Source of the DNA: Romanomermis culicivorax
Lineage: Eukaryota > Nematoda > Enoplea > Mermithida > Mermithidae
Length of the DNA: 64,000 bases
NCBI GenBank assembly: GCA_963922205.1
Contig: CAWUHX010000148.1
Location: 496,001 to 560,000, forward strand
Direction of reading: 5' to 3'
The notes under the pieces are model-generated. The model saw only the letters and a list, made by a program, of their open reading frames with translations. It was not told where the DNA came from and made no database searches. A program made the position numbers and the translations under genes. Positions within the stretch are counted from its first letter, which is position 1. Each line of letters starts with the position of its first letter. Shown here one piece after another: positions 1 through 11,700 of this stretch.

Positions 1-1435
1 GACGATAGTAGCAGCCGGCGACTCGTCGATAACAGCAATGACGGAATTCGTCGTAATAACTGAACATACCCAACGAGCACGAGGGACGGTGACATCCAAC
101 GGCCCGCCGGCGACAGCAATCGCGGCCGAAATCGTAAATGTTGACCGAAACGGAAGCAGAGCACAACGGATAGTTGCATCCGGCGAAACTGAAAAATACA
201 TTTGTGTGGATCCTGGCACTGCTCAATTGCGAACATTGTGTGGATCCTGCCACTGCTTGCCACTACTCGACCTGCCACTACTCAATTGTAAATCCTGCCA
301 CTACTCAATTGTAAATCCTGCCACTACTCAATTGTAAATCCTGCCACTACTCAATTGTGAATCCTGCCACTACTCAATTGTGAATCCTGCCACTACTCAA
401 TTGTGAATCCTGCCACTACTCAATTGTAAATCCTGCCACTGTAAATCCTGCCACTACTCAATTGTAAATCCTGCCACTACTCAATTGTAAATCCTGCCAC
501 TACTCAATTGTAAATCCTGCCACTACTCAATTGTAAATCCTGCCACTGTAAATCCTGCCACTACTCAATTGTAAATCCTGCCACTACTCAATTGTGAATC
601 CTGCCACTACTCAATTGTGAATCCTGCCACTACTCAATTGTGAATCCTGCCACTACTCATGAATCCTGCCACTACTCAATTGTGAATCCTGCCACTACTC
701 AATTGTGAATCCTGCCACTACTCAATTGTGAATCCTGCCACTACTCAATCGTGAATCCTGTCTGCCTGCATGTGAATCTTGCTGTGAATCCAAATACTCT
801 GTGCCAATCCCGCTTGTGAGTCCTACGAGTACTTGCAAATCCTGCTACTACTCAATTGTGAACCTGGTACATGTGAATCCTATTCTGGTACGCAATTGTG
901 AACCTGGTACATGTGAATCCTATTCTGGTACGCAATTGTGAATCCTAATCCCGGTACTCAACTGATCTCCCTGCTCAATTCTGAATGCTCCTGAAATTTG
1001 AATCCAGAACACCTACCTTCTGTAGCAGCATTGTCTCGCTTCGTCATAATACTGCAAGCCGAACGACGAACACATAGGCGACGGGCATCCGACGAACGGT
1101 CTCAAACAACACCGACGCGCTTGGTCGTAGAAAGCGGCCGGGTAGCCTAGAGGATTGGCGGCGACGGCGCCGGCGCCCATATACGGACTAGCCAAAGGAG
1201 CGACCACGGGACTAGAATAGAGCCACGGATCCAAGCCCCAACCGCCTCGGCCCCACCAATGCCCGCCGTGGTGGTGACCGTGGAAACCGCCATGGTGTCC
1301 ATGACCGCCGTGTCCTCCGTGACGTTTTTGACGTGCGGCCGTTGCTTGTTCATCTTGATTTTCGCCGAAAATGCAAACGGGTGCCAAGATTAGCATAAAA
1401 ACGAAGGCGGACGGTATTGACCGGTGGTCGTACAT
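1..1435 (-). CDS. Secreted Gly/His-rich protein with paired-Cys (CC) repeats, partial at left edge
   Basis: Two exons are visible, 1435-1017 and 188-1, and the frame is still open at the window edge. The first in-frame ATG at 1435 begins a hydrophobic signal peptide of about 25 residues (FVFMLILAPVCIFG). A furin-like RQKR site follows, then a Gly/His-rich stretch (HGGHGGHGHHGG) and a cysteine-rich region. The frame meets a stop just after CCYR, but AAG|GTAGGT at that point is a splice donor. A TATTTTTCAG acceptor at 191-189 joins in phase 2 to an exon that continues the same repeat. Four repeats are visible, of pattern YD-x2-R-x-CC-x-R-x3-GC-x2-P-x-CS, about 28 residues each. I do not recognise the family; a secreted cuticle, matrix or antimicrobial-type peptide is possible. 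The splice is inferred but well supported, because it restores the repeat register. Confidence 0.75.
189..1016 (-). other. Intron of the CC-repeat gene, largely minisatellite
   Basis: This 828-bp intron is bounded by GTAGGT on the minus strand at 1016 and a TTTTTCAG acceptor ending at 189. It is filled mainly by the 23-bp tandem repeat and its decayed copies. Confidence 0.7.
207..960. repeat. 23-bp minisatellite
   Basis: About 20 tandem copies contain CTGCCACTACTCAATTGT followed by AAATC or GAATC. They are regular from about 260 to 755, with a few internally shortened units (near 440, 548 and 658), then decay into looser copies up to about 960. The A/G difference after the CAATTGT core comes in blocks, which suggests local amplification of sub-variants. 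Confidence 0.95.
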
Positions 1436-4258
1436 GATTAATGTGAGCAAAAGTTTATAATGATGTAACGAATGAATGGAACGACGATCGGACGAAGAAG
1501 TGATGACTTCGACTCAAACTCGAGCCTTTTATGAAAAGAAAATTTGCATGAAATGAAAAGGGAAGAAAATTTCCACGCGTCCGTAAAATCGTAAGTTTTG
1601 AATGAAACATGGACGAAAATAGGAAGAAAAAACGCCTTGAATCGCATAATGAAAAATTCGTGTTTATTTATTGTTGTTGATCCAAAAATTTGGAAAGTTT
1701 TGAAAGACGGAGCAAAAATCACGTGAAAATCAACAAAGATCAGGAAAAAACAGAAACGGATCAAGTAGAGGAAATGATGAAAAAATAAATATAAACACAT
1801 GTGATTAATCACAGGAAAAACTTTGAGCCAGTAGAATAGAAACAATTGCAAAAATAACCTGTCCAAAAAACGTCGGGTAAGCAAAAACGAGCGGAAATTG
1901 AACTGATCATGCGAGACTACAAATCGTGTTTTTAATTTCTATTGAAAATTTTTTTCTGATATGATTTCACCGATCATTTTCTTCAGAGCACATTATTTTG
2001 TGGGATAAATATTCGTCAGCTTGGCAACCATGGATTTTGTGTCAGATGATCATCTTCCCAATGCTAGTTTTGTTGAATTTTTGATCGGCATATAGTCGAT
2101 ATACTGGTTAAAAATCATCTAGAATTGACATGTTGCAATGATCAGAGTGAAATTTTTCTAAAATTCTATATAGAAATCACTATAATATTATTTTATTTGT
2201 ATGAAATTTTCACAGATTGATTGAGAAGCTTTGCTACATAATTACCAATCATTTAACCTTCCGCCAATTTTTTTGAAGATTGAGGAACGAAGATAAGTAC
2301 GTATAAACTTGAAGATTTAATTTGGAAGACAATTCAAAAAGAAGATTTACTCTCTCATCGAATTATGTATCTTAATTGATTTTAACTAAAATTTTATGAA
2401 ATATTGAGATCACAATGTCAAAATTTTAAAAACTTTCGTCAATTATGCTGCTAATAAATTCATATTTCTCTGAGCTGATGGACGCAACTATTCAAATTTT
2501 CAACAATTTTCAAAATTAATCCAAAAATTCTTGATTCATTGGCTTTCTAGATAGTGGAGCAGAATTTACAGTTGCCCATGTAATTCACGCTGGGAAGCAA
2601 AAAAAAGTGAAAAAATAAACAAAATCATTTTTAATTTCAAAAAACCGATCAAGATGCTTCCGGAATTCGGCTCGATATCTGACTGAGCTCCGAGATCTAG
2701 GTGATAAGGTTACTTTTTTATATATGTGGTTAATGATCGTCCAAAACTCGAGAATGTCACCAATATTTTCAGTGACAAAGCAATTTCCAGAACGAGTAAT
2801 GTGAGCTTGGAATTCATTGTTTTTTTTATTTTTCGTAACTGTGGATTGTATTCTCTTCTATTCAGCTACGGATGCAATTGTTAAATATGAGTTTTTAAAG
2901 TTCAAATGCTAACACGAGCTTCCATTTTTTTGGTGGTTTGCGGTGCCAAGACTACTCTGGTACCGTGTCGTGGATTTAATTTGTGTTCGAAATTCATGGA
3001 CTAATCGAGGCGATTTCACACGAAGCAATTGATACACCATTTTTGGCATATTCCTGAACAATCAATGCATTAAAGAAGCATAAGAAATTTATTGTAACCT
3101 TCAATTTTTATGTGTGATTCAAAATTTTCGCAGGTGTGCATGTATCAAAGCGGAATATTGTTGATTACTCATTGTTTGAAAAAACGGCTGCATATTTTTA
3201 GGTAATTACAGTTGAACCTGAGTGTACGATATTTCAAATAGAGAAACTTCAGCAGATCCGCTACATGTTATATAAGATCTGAGCTGACATCATATTAGAT
3301 AAAAATACTATCAGTACCTTGAAGTTGATTTGGTGTGAACAATACGGCATTTGGTTGGACGGCAGCGAAAATTTTCAGAAATTTCTCCACAATAAGAAAA
3401 ATATAAAACAATATTAGCTTTCCAATTTTATGGTTAAAAATTTTGCGAAAAACTAAGTATAGTGCTCACTCGACACCTTCAATATTAGCAAACGTATCAA
3501 TAAACAGGAGGCATGATTCTCAAAATTCTGTGATAGCAACGTAATGATAACTGCATCTCTGGGAAAGAAGAATTTAGCACTATGTAAAAATATTTTTTTA
3601 TGATCCTAATGATCATTGAGGTTCAAAAAAAGAAGATTCAAAAAGGATTTGCTGACTCTTACTCTAAAGAAGAAGTCCCTTTAAATTTCCGCATTCATAG
3701 AATCCATTAGAACCTGGCCCAAAAACCTAAATAATATGCTGGTTCTATTAGAGGCTGGGTGCTACTTTTGAAAATTTTCAGAATCCAAACATTACATAAA
3801 AGCTTTCTTTTTGAGGATAAAGAAAATTTTTTTCCATTGAGTCCACCTCAGATGAAATCGCTACCAATATGAGCGCTGATTCTTGTTGCAAAATTCCATA
3901 GAGTGCTATTCAGAGTAATAGAACCCGCGATGTCAATAAGAGAGCGGATTCTATCAACATTTTCAACTCTTTGGTGCGGGTTCTATTGGAATGCCGGTTT
4001 TGTTAAAATAGATACTTAGGTTGCACACTGTCTTCTTTGAACTTGTTCAGGAGTTTTACCCCATATCTCCAGTATTTGTATTTTCACGACTCCATTTTGA
4101 GACAGATACAACCGCAAGAACGAAGCTAATTTTATCGATAGGCTTACTACTTTTTTATTTTATGACTAATGCACTAAAAAACATGCATCTTTTGAACGTT
4201 AATGAATCTTTTTTCCATCGCACCAGTATTTTGGCACAGTTGAATTTAAATTATAATC
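1436..4258. other. Intergenic, no gene recognised
   Basis: AT-rich DNA without a convincing exon. The short open frame at 1438-1884 (minus) is low-complexity Phe/Leu-rich and lacks coding character. Repeated GGTTCTATT motifs between about 3700 and 3995 may mark a decayed inverted-repeat element, but I could not define its ends. Confidence 0.6.
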
Positions 4259-4516
4259 TTAGAAAAACAAATTTTCCTCAGTCTTATATTGCCGATTAAC
4301 AAATTTTCGCTCAGCTAAATCATTGTTGAGGTGTTTTATATGATGCAGTCTAAAAAAGTTCCATTGCAGGTCCAATCCAACGTCCACAAGTTCAGCCAAC
4401 CTTTTCGCGGATGTTGGCTCAGCCAAAATGGACACTAGGGCATCTAGCAATCCGAAATCCACACTCAATTGTAGGCTGCTCGCTCTTGGACGTAACGGAA
4501 CATAACCGCGTCGAAG
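4259..4516 (-). CDS. Orphan exon-like open frame, unknown product
   Basis: On the minus strand a TTTCCTAG acceptor at about 4519-4517 opens 86 in-frame codons ending in TAA at 4259. The base composition is richer and more codon-like than its surroundings. The predicted peptide reads in part SVDFGLLDALVSILAEPTSA and then KRLAELVDVGLDLQW, amphipathic and helix-like. No upstream exon, start codon or homologous family was recognised. It lies 1.3 kb beyond the tubby stop and could be the last exon of an unmodelled gene, a gene remnant, or chance. Confidence 0.3.
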   Translation of the reverse strand, partial: LRRGYVPLRPRASSLQLSVDFGLLDALVSILAEPTSAKRLAELVDVGLDLQWNFFRLHHIKHLNNDLAERKFVNRQYKTEENLFF

Positions 4517-5793
4517 CTAGGAAACGGTATGCCCCTTCTTGAAATGTAAACCTTTCAATCATACCCATACTATACTTTTGCGTTGTTTACAGTTAAATTA
4601 GTAAAATTTGCAGTTGCAGCTGCAAAAAGAGTAATGCGAACAACAAAGTTCTGATGAATAGGAAGACTTGACAATTTAAAAAAGTCAAAAGGAAATTTTT
4701 GGGGCTGGAAGTGCAGGTTGACAGATGGAATAGGAAAAATAATTAATGCAGTTAACTCAGATTGTTAACTTTCGGAATAGCTAATTACCAGATATTTACA
4801 ATTAAAAGATGCGAATAGTTTGCTGCCGTACTAAGTGCTATAGAAGCTAAAAAATATTAAACCAAATATCACCAAGCATTCAAAAATGATACGTCCAAGA
4901 GTGAAAATCAGTCTTATGAGGCATTGTAAGGATGAAATAGTTTTTCATAAGGACAATAGTGAAGTTATCAGCACAGAGTTTAAGCAAGGTTTGTTACTTT
5001 ATCGATATTCTCAGAAGCACCCGTTCTGCTGCCTAACACTAGCTAAATCAACTCAGCAATGTTAACATTAATCAACTTATATTCTTCAGCTTATGGTGAT
5101 ATGATATCTCAGCTCAGTATGGTTTTAAAAATGGTTTTCTATTGTTGCTAAAAGTCACAACTCGGTTGAATGGAATAGCTTCTCAATTGACGACATCATA
5201 AACTGAGGGGCAGGAGTTGAAACCCAAAAAAAAATCAGATCTTGATGAAAAACTCGATTAAATAAGCAAGTACACAACTGATGCTCATCGTTTAATCCTA
5301 GAATCACAGACAATCAAGGAAAAACCAGGAGGATAATTCGACAAAGTACTTCAAATCCATTTTGTAAAATTTTAAAACTTCGAATTAATACTTATCGACA
5401 CAATATTTTGTGGTGGTCATGACTAACAATAAAAATTATTTCCCAACCAGTTCAACCAATGGTTTGGCTAGTGCAATGCTGAATTTGGTCAAGTCACATA
5501 GCAATGCGCAAACTTCGGACTAGGTGCAATTTAAGTTTTCTACTTCAGTTTATTCGTTAAAATCAGGCGTAAAACATTTAAAATTTCGAAGTAGCAAGAA
5601 TTTGAACACGAGATCATTCAAGCACGAATACATTTTAAGAAATTCGTCAATATCATCAAGTAAAAATATTATAATATAAACGATAATGAAAAAGTATCAC
5701 AATAACAAATAAAAATATATACAACAGTAAGTGGTGCCTCGTGATCAGTGCACTGGCAAGGGCAATGCGTGCTGAATTTTCCAATTTAGTGTT
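4517..5793. other. Downstream flank of tubby, no gene seen
   Basis: AT-rich. A minus-strand AATAAA (TTTATT at 5549-5554 on the plus strand) lies about 240 bases past the tubby stop and could serve as its polyadenylation signal. Nothing else is supported. Confidence 0.5.
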
Positions 5794-8700
5794 TCATTCG
5801 CAAGCCAATTTTCCGTCGAAACTGCTCAGTGCGATACCGAAAGCCTGCAGTGCACACATCGGATAAGTGAAATCCATGGTGAAAATTTCGTCGTTGACTC
5901 GGCCGAACTGCATGACGATAAAATCAGCTGCGAAAAGGCAAAAAAATAAACAGATCGAGTAACAAATTATTTTACCAAAAATGCCTGAACTAATGATGTG
6001 GGTGCGCACTTGACTCTCATGATTTCGATTTCATGAAACGTCGCATACCGAGGGGTCAATGTGAATCTTTTCAAAATTTTGTTTGGATAGAAAAAGTAAA
6101 AGGTGGTTTTTAAATTATATTTCATTCATTTTGAAATGATCGATGCAGCGGTCCGGTTTCGACAAACGCAACCTTACTAAAGATCAGGAAATCAATTTCG
6201 ATAATCTCAAAATGGTTGAAAAGAGTCATCATCAAGAACTCTGTTTCATGAAGGAAAAATTGATTTAATAAAACTAACGAGCAATCTTCAATGTGAAATC
6301 AACAGAAAACCCCAAAGTGAATCAAATTGTGTCCGTATTCACTTATGAATATAGTTCCATGTTGAAAAGTACAATATGCATCTGCCACTATATTTGAAAT
6401 CAACTCACGATCTGTCTCGTGAACGATTTGAAAATTTTTCACAGACGCCTGCGTTACACGGCCTTGAAAATTGAGGACGTAAGATTGCGTATCTGAAAAT
6501 AAAATTTGACTCTGAGGTTTAAATCGAAATAAATAAAAACAAGAATCATGCCTTCGTTCCAAATGGGGGTTTTATTCTTCATTTCAACAATGTCGTCACA
6601 TCGACGACTTTTCCATTTTTCTATTATGCTGTCCCTTTCCTGTGAATACGAGGAAAAGCGAGAATACGCACAATTATCGATCCACCTTTTTCCGCATTTA
6701 TACTGTATCTTACCGTAATTGGTTTCAATTCCGCCCGTTTGTAAGTTTTAGGGTCGAGGATACTTGGCAGAAGTATTGTCATCTTACGAGGACCTTTGAA
6801 TCCAAGTAAATTGGTGTCCTAGAAAAGAAAACCAGAATGGCGAAAAAAATTTCTTAAAAATTCATGTATGAAAAAAACATATGCGAATTTTAGCCTGAAA
6901 ATAGCCTCCAGAAAAAATAATCTTTTGACATTTTATGCTCTATACTATCTGCAGTAGTATCCTTCATCAGTAGTATCACAGTATGATCATTAATTTTAGG
7001 AAAATAGCAAGGTAAAAAAATAAACCAACCAAACGTACATAAATAACAGCAGCCAATTCTTGCCGAACTCCTTCGCCTATAACGTGACTTTTCTTGGGGT
7101 TTTGGCCTCCGTCATATAAGATGAAATGCGTGCCAAGGACGTTCGACCTGATTTGTGAAAAACGATGATATAGTTTAATGTCTGTGATAATTCAGAGACT
7201 CGATATCGACAAAATTAAATGAATTTGTGAGCACCGATTACTACAGACATGCCTTCATTAGTAAAAATTCTGTAGACTAATTAAGGAAATTTCATATCGA
7301 AGGCAAACTTTACAGTTCATAAAATTTTTTCTATAACAGTCTATGCATTCTGGAACGACATAGGCAGCGAAGCGTTGAAAGTATGTCCAATGCGGAAAAA
7401 GTAGTTATAGCCTGTTTTTCGTTAGACCATTCTGGAACCTTTCATACTTGGAAAAATTCATAAAAAATTCCGCATTCATTTTAAAACATTCATTTTTAAT
7501 CAAGTAGACCGAAAATTTAAAACTCACCTCAGTTTCCCAATGAACGAATGTCCGCACCGGCTAAGGTCCGTAGGATCGATGGACAATAAATAATTCGAAG
7601 TGGCACTTTTCTTCCTTTTCCTGGCCGCCAATAAAAATACCTTGGTAGAACAAAAGAACGAAATTGACTTGAACAGGGAGTCGGAAAAAATTTTTCTACC
7701 CGCTTCAGTTCATCTTTCTCCAAATGCAAAAAATACGTGGGATAAATGCCGCGATCGACGCCCTTTTTATCCCGCGTTATCCGGCATTTGTACGTGACGC
7801 CCCTGGGCGCCGGTCTAGTGACGAATTGTTCCAAATTTTCGATTATATCCGAAATGTTGACTCCGGGGTTGAATAGAAGGCTTGAAAACTGAAAAGGTGA
7901 GGAGAGAATTTTGAAAAGCTTGAAAATTTCGACGACGCGTTCTCGTGTTCGACTCCCGAAACTTCCCCAGCGGGTAGTTTATGAACGTTTTGAATTTCTT
8001 GACGTGTGACCCTTGAGCAGCAATAAGTATCAGTAGTCTGATCGCAAAACATCATTTTCTGGAACTGTTGTTTGACTTTGATCTATATCACATCTGGTTC
8101 AGACTATTCTGTGTTGATCAGCCACTGAATCGTTTCAGTCCTCAGATTTTTACATAGAGTATCGGCCCAGGCAGCGTATCGTTTCAGCCATCCATGTCAT
8201 TCTAGCCACTACGCCAGATAATTTGGATTAATTTCGTAGCTAATTTTATGATTTAGGATCAGAAATTTTTTGCGGACGACATTAATCGAAGTAGAAAAAT
8301 ATATTAGTGCTTTATGTGCTGCTGCGATATTCGACGCTATGTTTCATAAAATGGTTCTAAACTTGGAACTTATAAGAGTAAACAATGCCTTTTGAATCAT
8401 TCACGCAAGCCACTGAACAATTTTTAATCCGAAAAACTCTGTAAAACGATATGGCTCGGCTCACAGAGCTCTATTTTTATAACTAAAAAATTATAATTCT
8501 TGACTTGCAGGCAAACAACGTAATGTAGAATTTATTAATTTTGTACATTTTACGAGTTTCTCACGCAAGTTCAATTTTCAGCAGAATGCTGATTGTATTA
8601 CGGCCTTCTGTCTGGTAATCCCAATCCCAGCAGTGACCATGGCTAACTTATCGAAATTATAATTAGACGGGCAATAATTATGTATTTAAAATGATCGTAA

Positions 8701-11700
8701 AAGTCATATATTCGGCTAAAACATGATCGAACAAGTCAATTTTGAGTTTCGGGTTTATTTCATTCTTGCATGCAAATTAGAGCATTAGAAAACATATTAT
8801 TCGTGCGAGCAAGTCATCATTAGACTATGTACACACCATGCTGTCTACCATTAGTTTTCTAACTACATAATATGCAAATGTCAGGAAATTACGTTGGTAA
8901 TTAGGTGAAAAGCTAATTATTTGGATGTAAAAATGATGGTCGTATCGGAGCAGTGGCTGTAAGACACTACTGGCTAAATCGTCATGGACGGTTGAAACGA
9001 AAGGCGCTGAATCTATACGATTCATATTTACACGGAAAAAGGAAGACTTGAAAAATTATGCACGCTCGTAGGACAAACGAAGCTTTTCCAAAATCCTTCA
9101 AATATATGATCGCAATTAAGGAAAAAAGTTCAAAGTTGATTTCAATCCATTTTTGAGTCGAGTGGAAAATATTGACAGTGAATATAACTGTAACTGTGGG
9201 GGGAGCATGCATGAAATTATCACGTATGAAGGCACAGTTGACAGAATAGGAAGCGAAAGTTCTTTCACTCTCTAAGTTACACTTTACTGAATGGCTTCAA
9301 ATTTCGTTACCACCACTTTATGACCCCTTTGAAATAAGGATTCGTCTCGCTTACTTCACTTCCGTTCGCTTTTTGGTCAGTTGAAGGAATGGTAGACATG
9401 GTCACAGATTGCCTCATATTCGTATTATTTAGGGCCGACGAATACGAAGGAGGCATGTCCACGGGAGTGTCTAATAGGAGGAGGTCGGCGGCGCCGCTGG
9501 ATGCTGGGCCTGTACAATGAAAAATATTGTGTGAGCACCAAACGATAGAAAAAACGAATGAAAAAATAATCGCTTGAAAAACAAATCCTGAAGCACCGAA
9601 GTTACCAGCACTCGTGGCAGGATTCGCCGATACGGGTAAAGCGTCCATTGACGAATCGAAGCCATGGTCGCATGAGTTCCACTGTTGCTGAGATGGACGG
9701 TTGGGAATGGCGCCTGTGACAAACAGAAAGCTTTGTTCGCATAACATTTTTTGATCTTATATGAAGTTATCTTACCACTGACTTTTATGGTACAGGTTTG
9801 CCAAAAATCGGGGGTTTTGATGAGCATGGTACACATTTCACAAGTTCCAGTTTTCAAAAATTCGCTTCTACTCTTAGGCGCGAATACACAGTATCCAAGC
9901 AGAACATTGATATCACAATTTCATACGTTGACCATACATGCATGTGGGGAGGGGGTTGCTTTGGGTCTAGACCCCCGCAAATCACCCTTTACCCCCAGCA
10001 GATTTGGTCTGATCCCAAGCGAAGGACGCTTTTTAATATTAAATTCGAAATGTCTTCGATTTGCTCGGAAAATTGTGTTCCCTCACCCCCAGCGGATTTT
10101 TCGTCTTGTGCATGTATGGTGTTGACATAGAAAGCAGGATGCATTATGATTATCTCCTCAAACTGTTCGTGTTTTGGTTACTTTGTTCGGTAAAAACAAT
10201 ATTGGTATGTTGTAATTCTTCGTTTCATGATGATCCAGAGCAGTGAAGATTCTCTCATGATGGATCAGACTGAACGTTCGCAAAAGTCGAGGTAACAGAT
10301 TAGGGATAATCCATTAAACAGCAAACCAACGGGCTGAGAGATCTGTGAATTCAAAACCGGATATTGTCCGTACACTTGAATTGGGAATGATTACCATTGT
10401 TTGTATCTACTTGATTATACATCTTATTGATTTGCTAGAATGCATGTAATCATCAGATTGTAGTGTTGTACTGTTCGGTGACCATGAGTTCAGGATTTCG
10501 GTGAGTTGACGATTGTTTATCTGCAATGTTGATTATATCACAAGTAGAAATTGATTTGTATAACGAAATACTTTCAGGAACTTCTGCGAATTATATGCAT
10601 GAATGCTTCAAAAATGAAGATTACGGTAACAAAAGTTCGTTTACATAATGCATAATTATGACATCAATATTACAGACGTTTTTACTTGGTTCTTTTGTAT
10701 ATTTCCACATTCCTCGCTGTTCCCAAGGTTTCCACTATTATGTGATCTCCGTCAGTTCGCAAGACAACAAATTCTCGTTGTGTGATTATTATTCCAAACG
10801 GTACCGAAAGCCTCCGAAGGCGCGAGAAAAAATCCATTCACAAAAATGACGTCATTTTGTGCTGAATTTTTGCGAATCCATTACCGCAATGTTTTTATAA
10901 TGTGGGAAGAATTTTTGTGTTTTTATGACTCATTCAGATTGCTTTTGGAAATTTATTATACCAGTCAAAAGTTGAGGCTGCTTGAATTTGCAGAAAAAGT
11001 CGGAAAATTGATTTATTCGTAGTTTCGTCGTTTACTCAAAAAAAGAGAATACACATACGAAAATTGAACTTTTTTCGTCTCAAGAAATATCGGAAACAAG
11101 GTTCAGTTCAATAAGCGCAACATTGCAGTTCTCACGAGGGAACTTTTTACGATGAACAGGTTATACTGCATTCAATAGCCCAAAACGAGCTGTTTCAAGT
11201 GCCGTTTTTTCAAGTGGGCCTTAATTACGCCAAATTTGTGTAAAACTAAAGGCCCATCTATACTTTTTTCTCGAAAATCTGTCGCAAGTGATTGCAACGA
11301 TCAAAATCGAGTGAATCCCTCATTTTCTCTGTGCGCAAGAAAGATCTTGATGAGTTCTATCCAGTGAAGTATACTTTGCAAAAAAATTTGCATGGTCTTG
11401 CAGAAATCAGTTATTTTGTAAGCATCTTGCGTTTCTTACGTTTCTTGCGTCAAAGCTGGATTTAAAGCGCACATTAGATACTTGTTGAACGTGTTGGTTA
11501 TCGTTCAATCGGAAATTTCAATATCTACCTTGCGATGTATTATACACTGAAATTGCTTCAATACTTGGAGAGCAAATCGCTTGCGTATGTTTTTTAGCGA
11601 AAAAAGTATAGATAGGCCTTAACGTGCAGATAAACTCGCATATGCCTGATATCAGCATCAAAAACTGAAACTAACACGCGAAATATTGTATTTGACAGGG

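Noticed and set aside
38-337. Plus-strand frame of 99 codons
   Set aside because: Antisense to the well-supported minus-strand CC-repeat exon and running into the minisatellite.
7843-8055. 70-codon minus-strand frame overlapping tubby exon 7
   Set aside because: It is out of frame with exon 7, and neighbouring exons join directly in phase 0 without it. A cassette exon cannot be excluded but has no good donor.
10658-10849. Small plus-strand frame with a hydrophobic start
   Set aside because: The N terminus looks signal-like but the remainder lacks coding character, and no partner exon was found.
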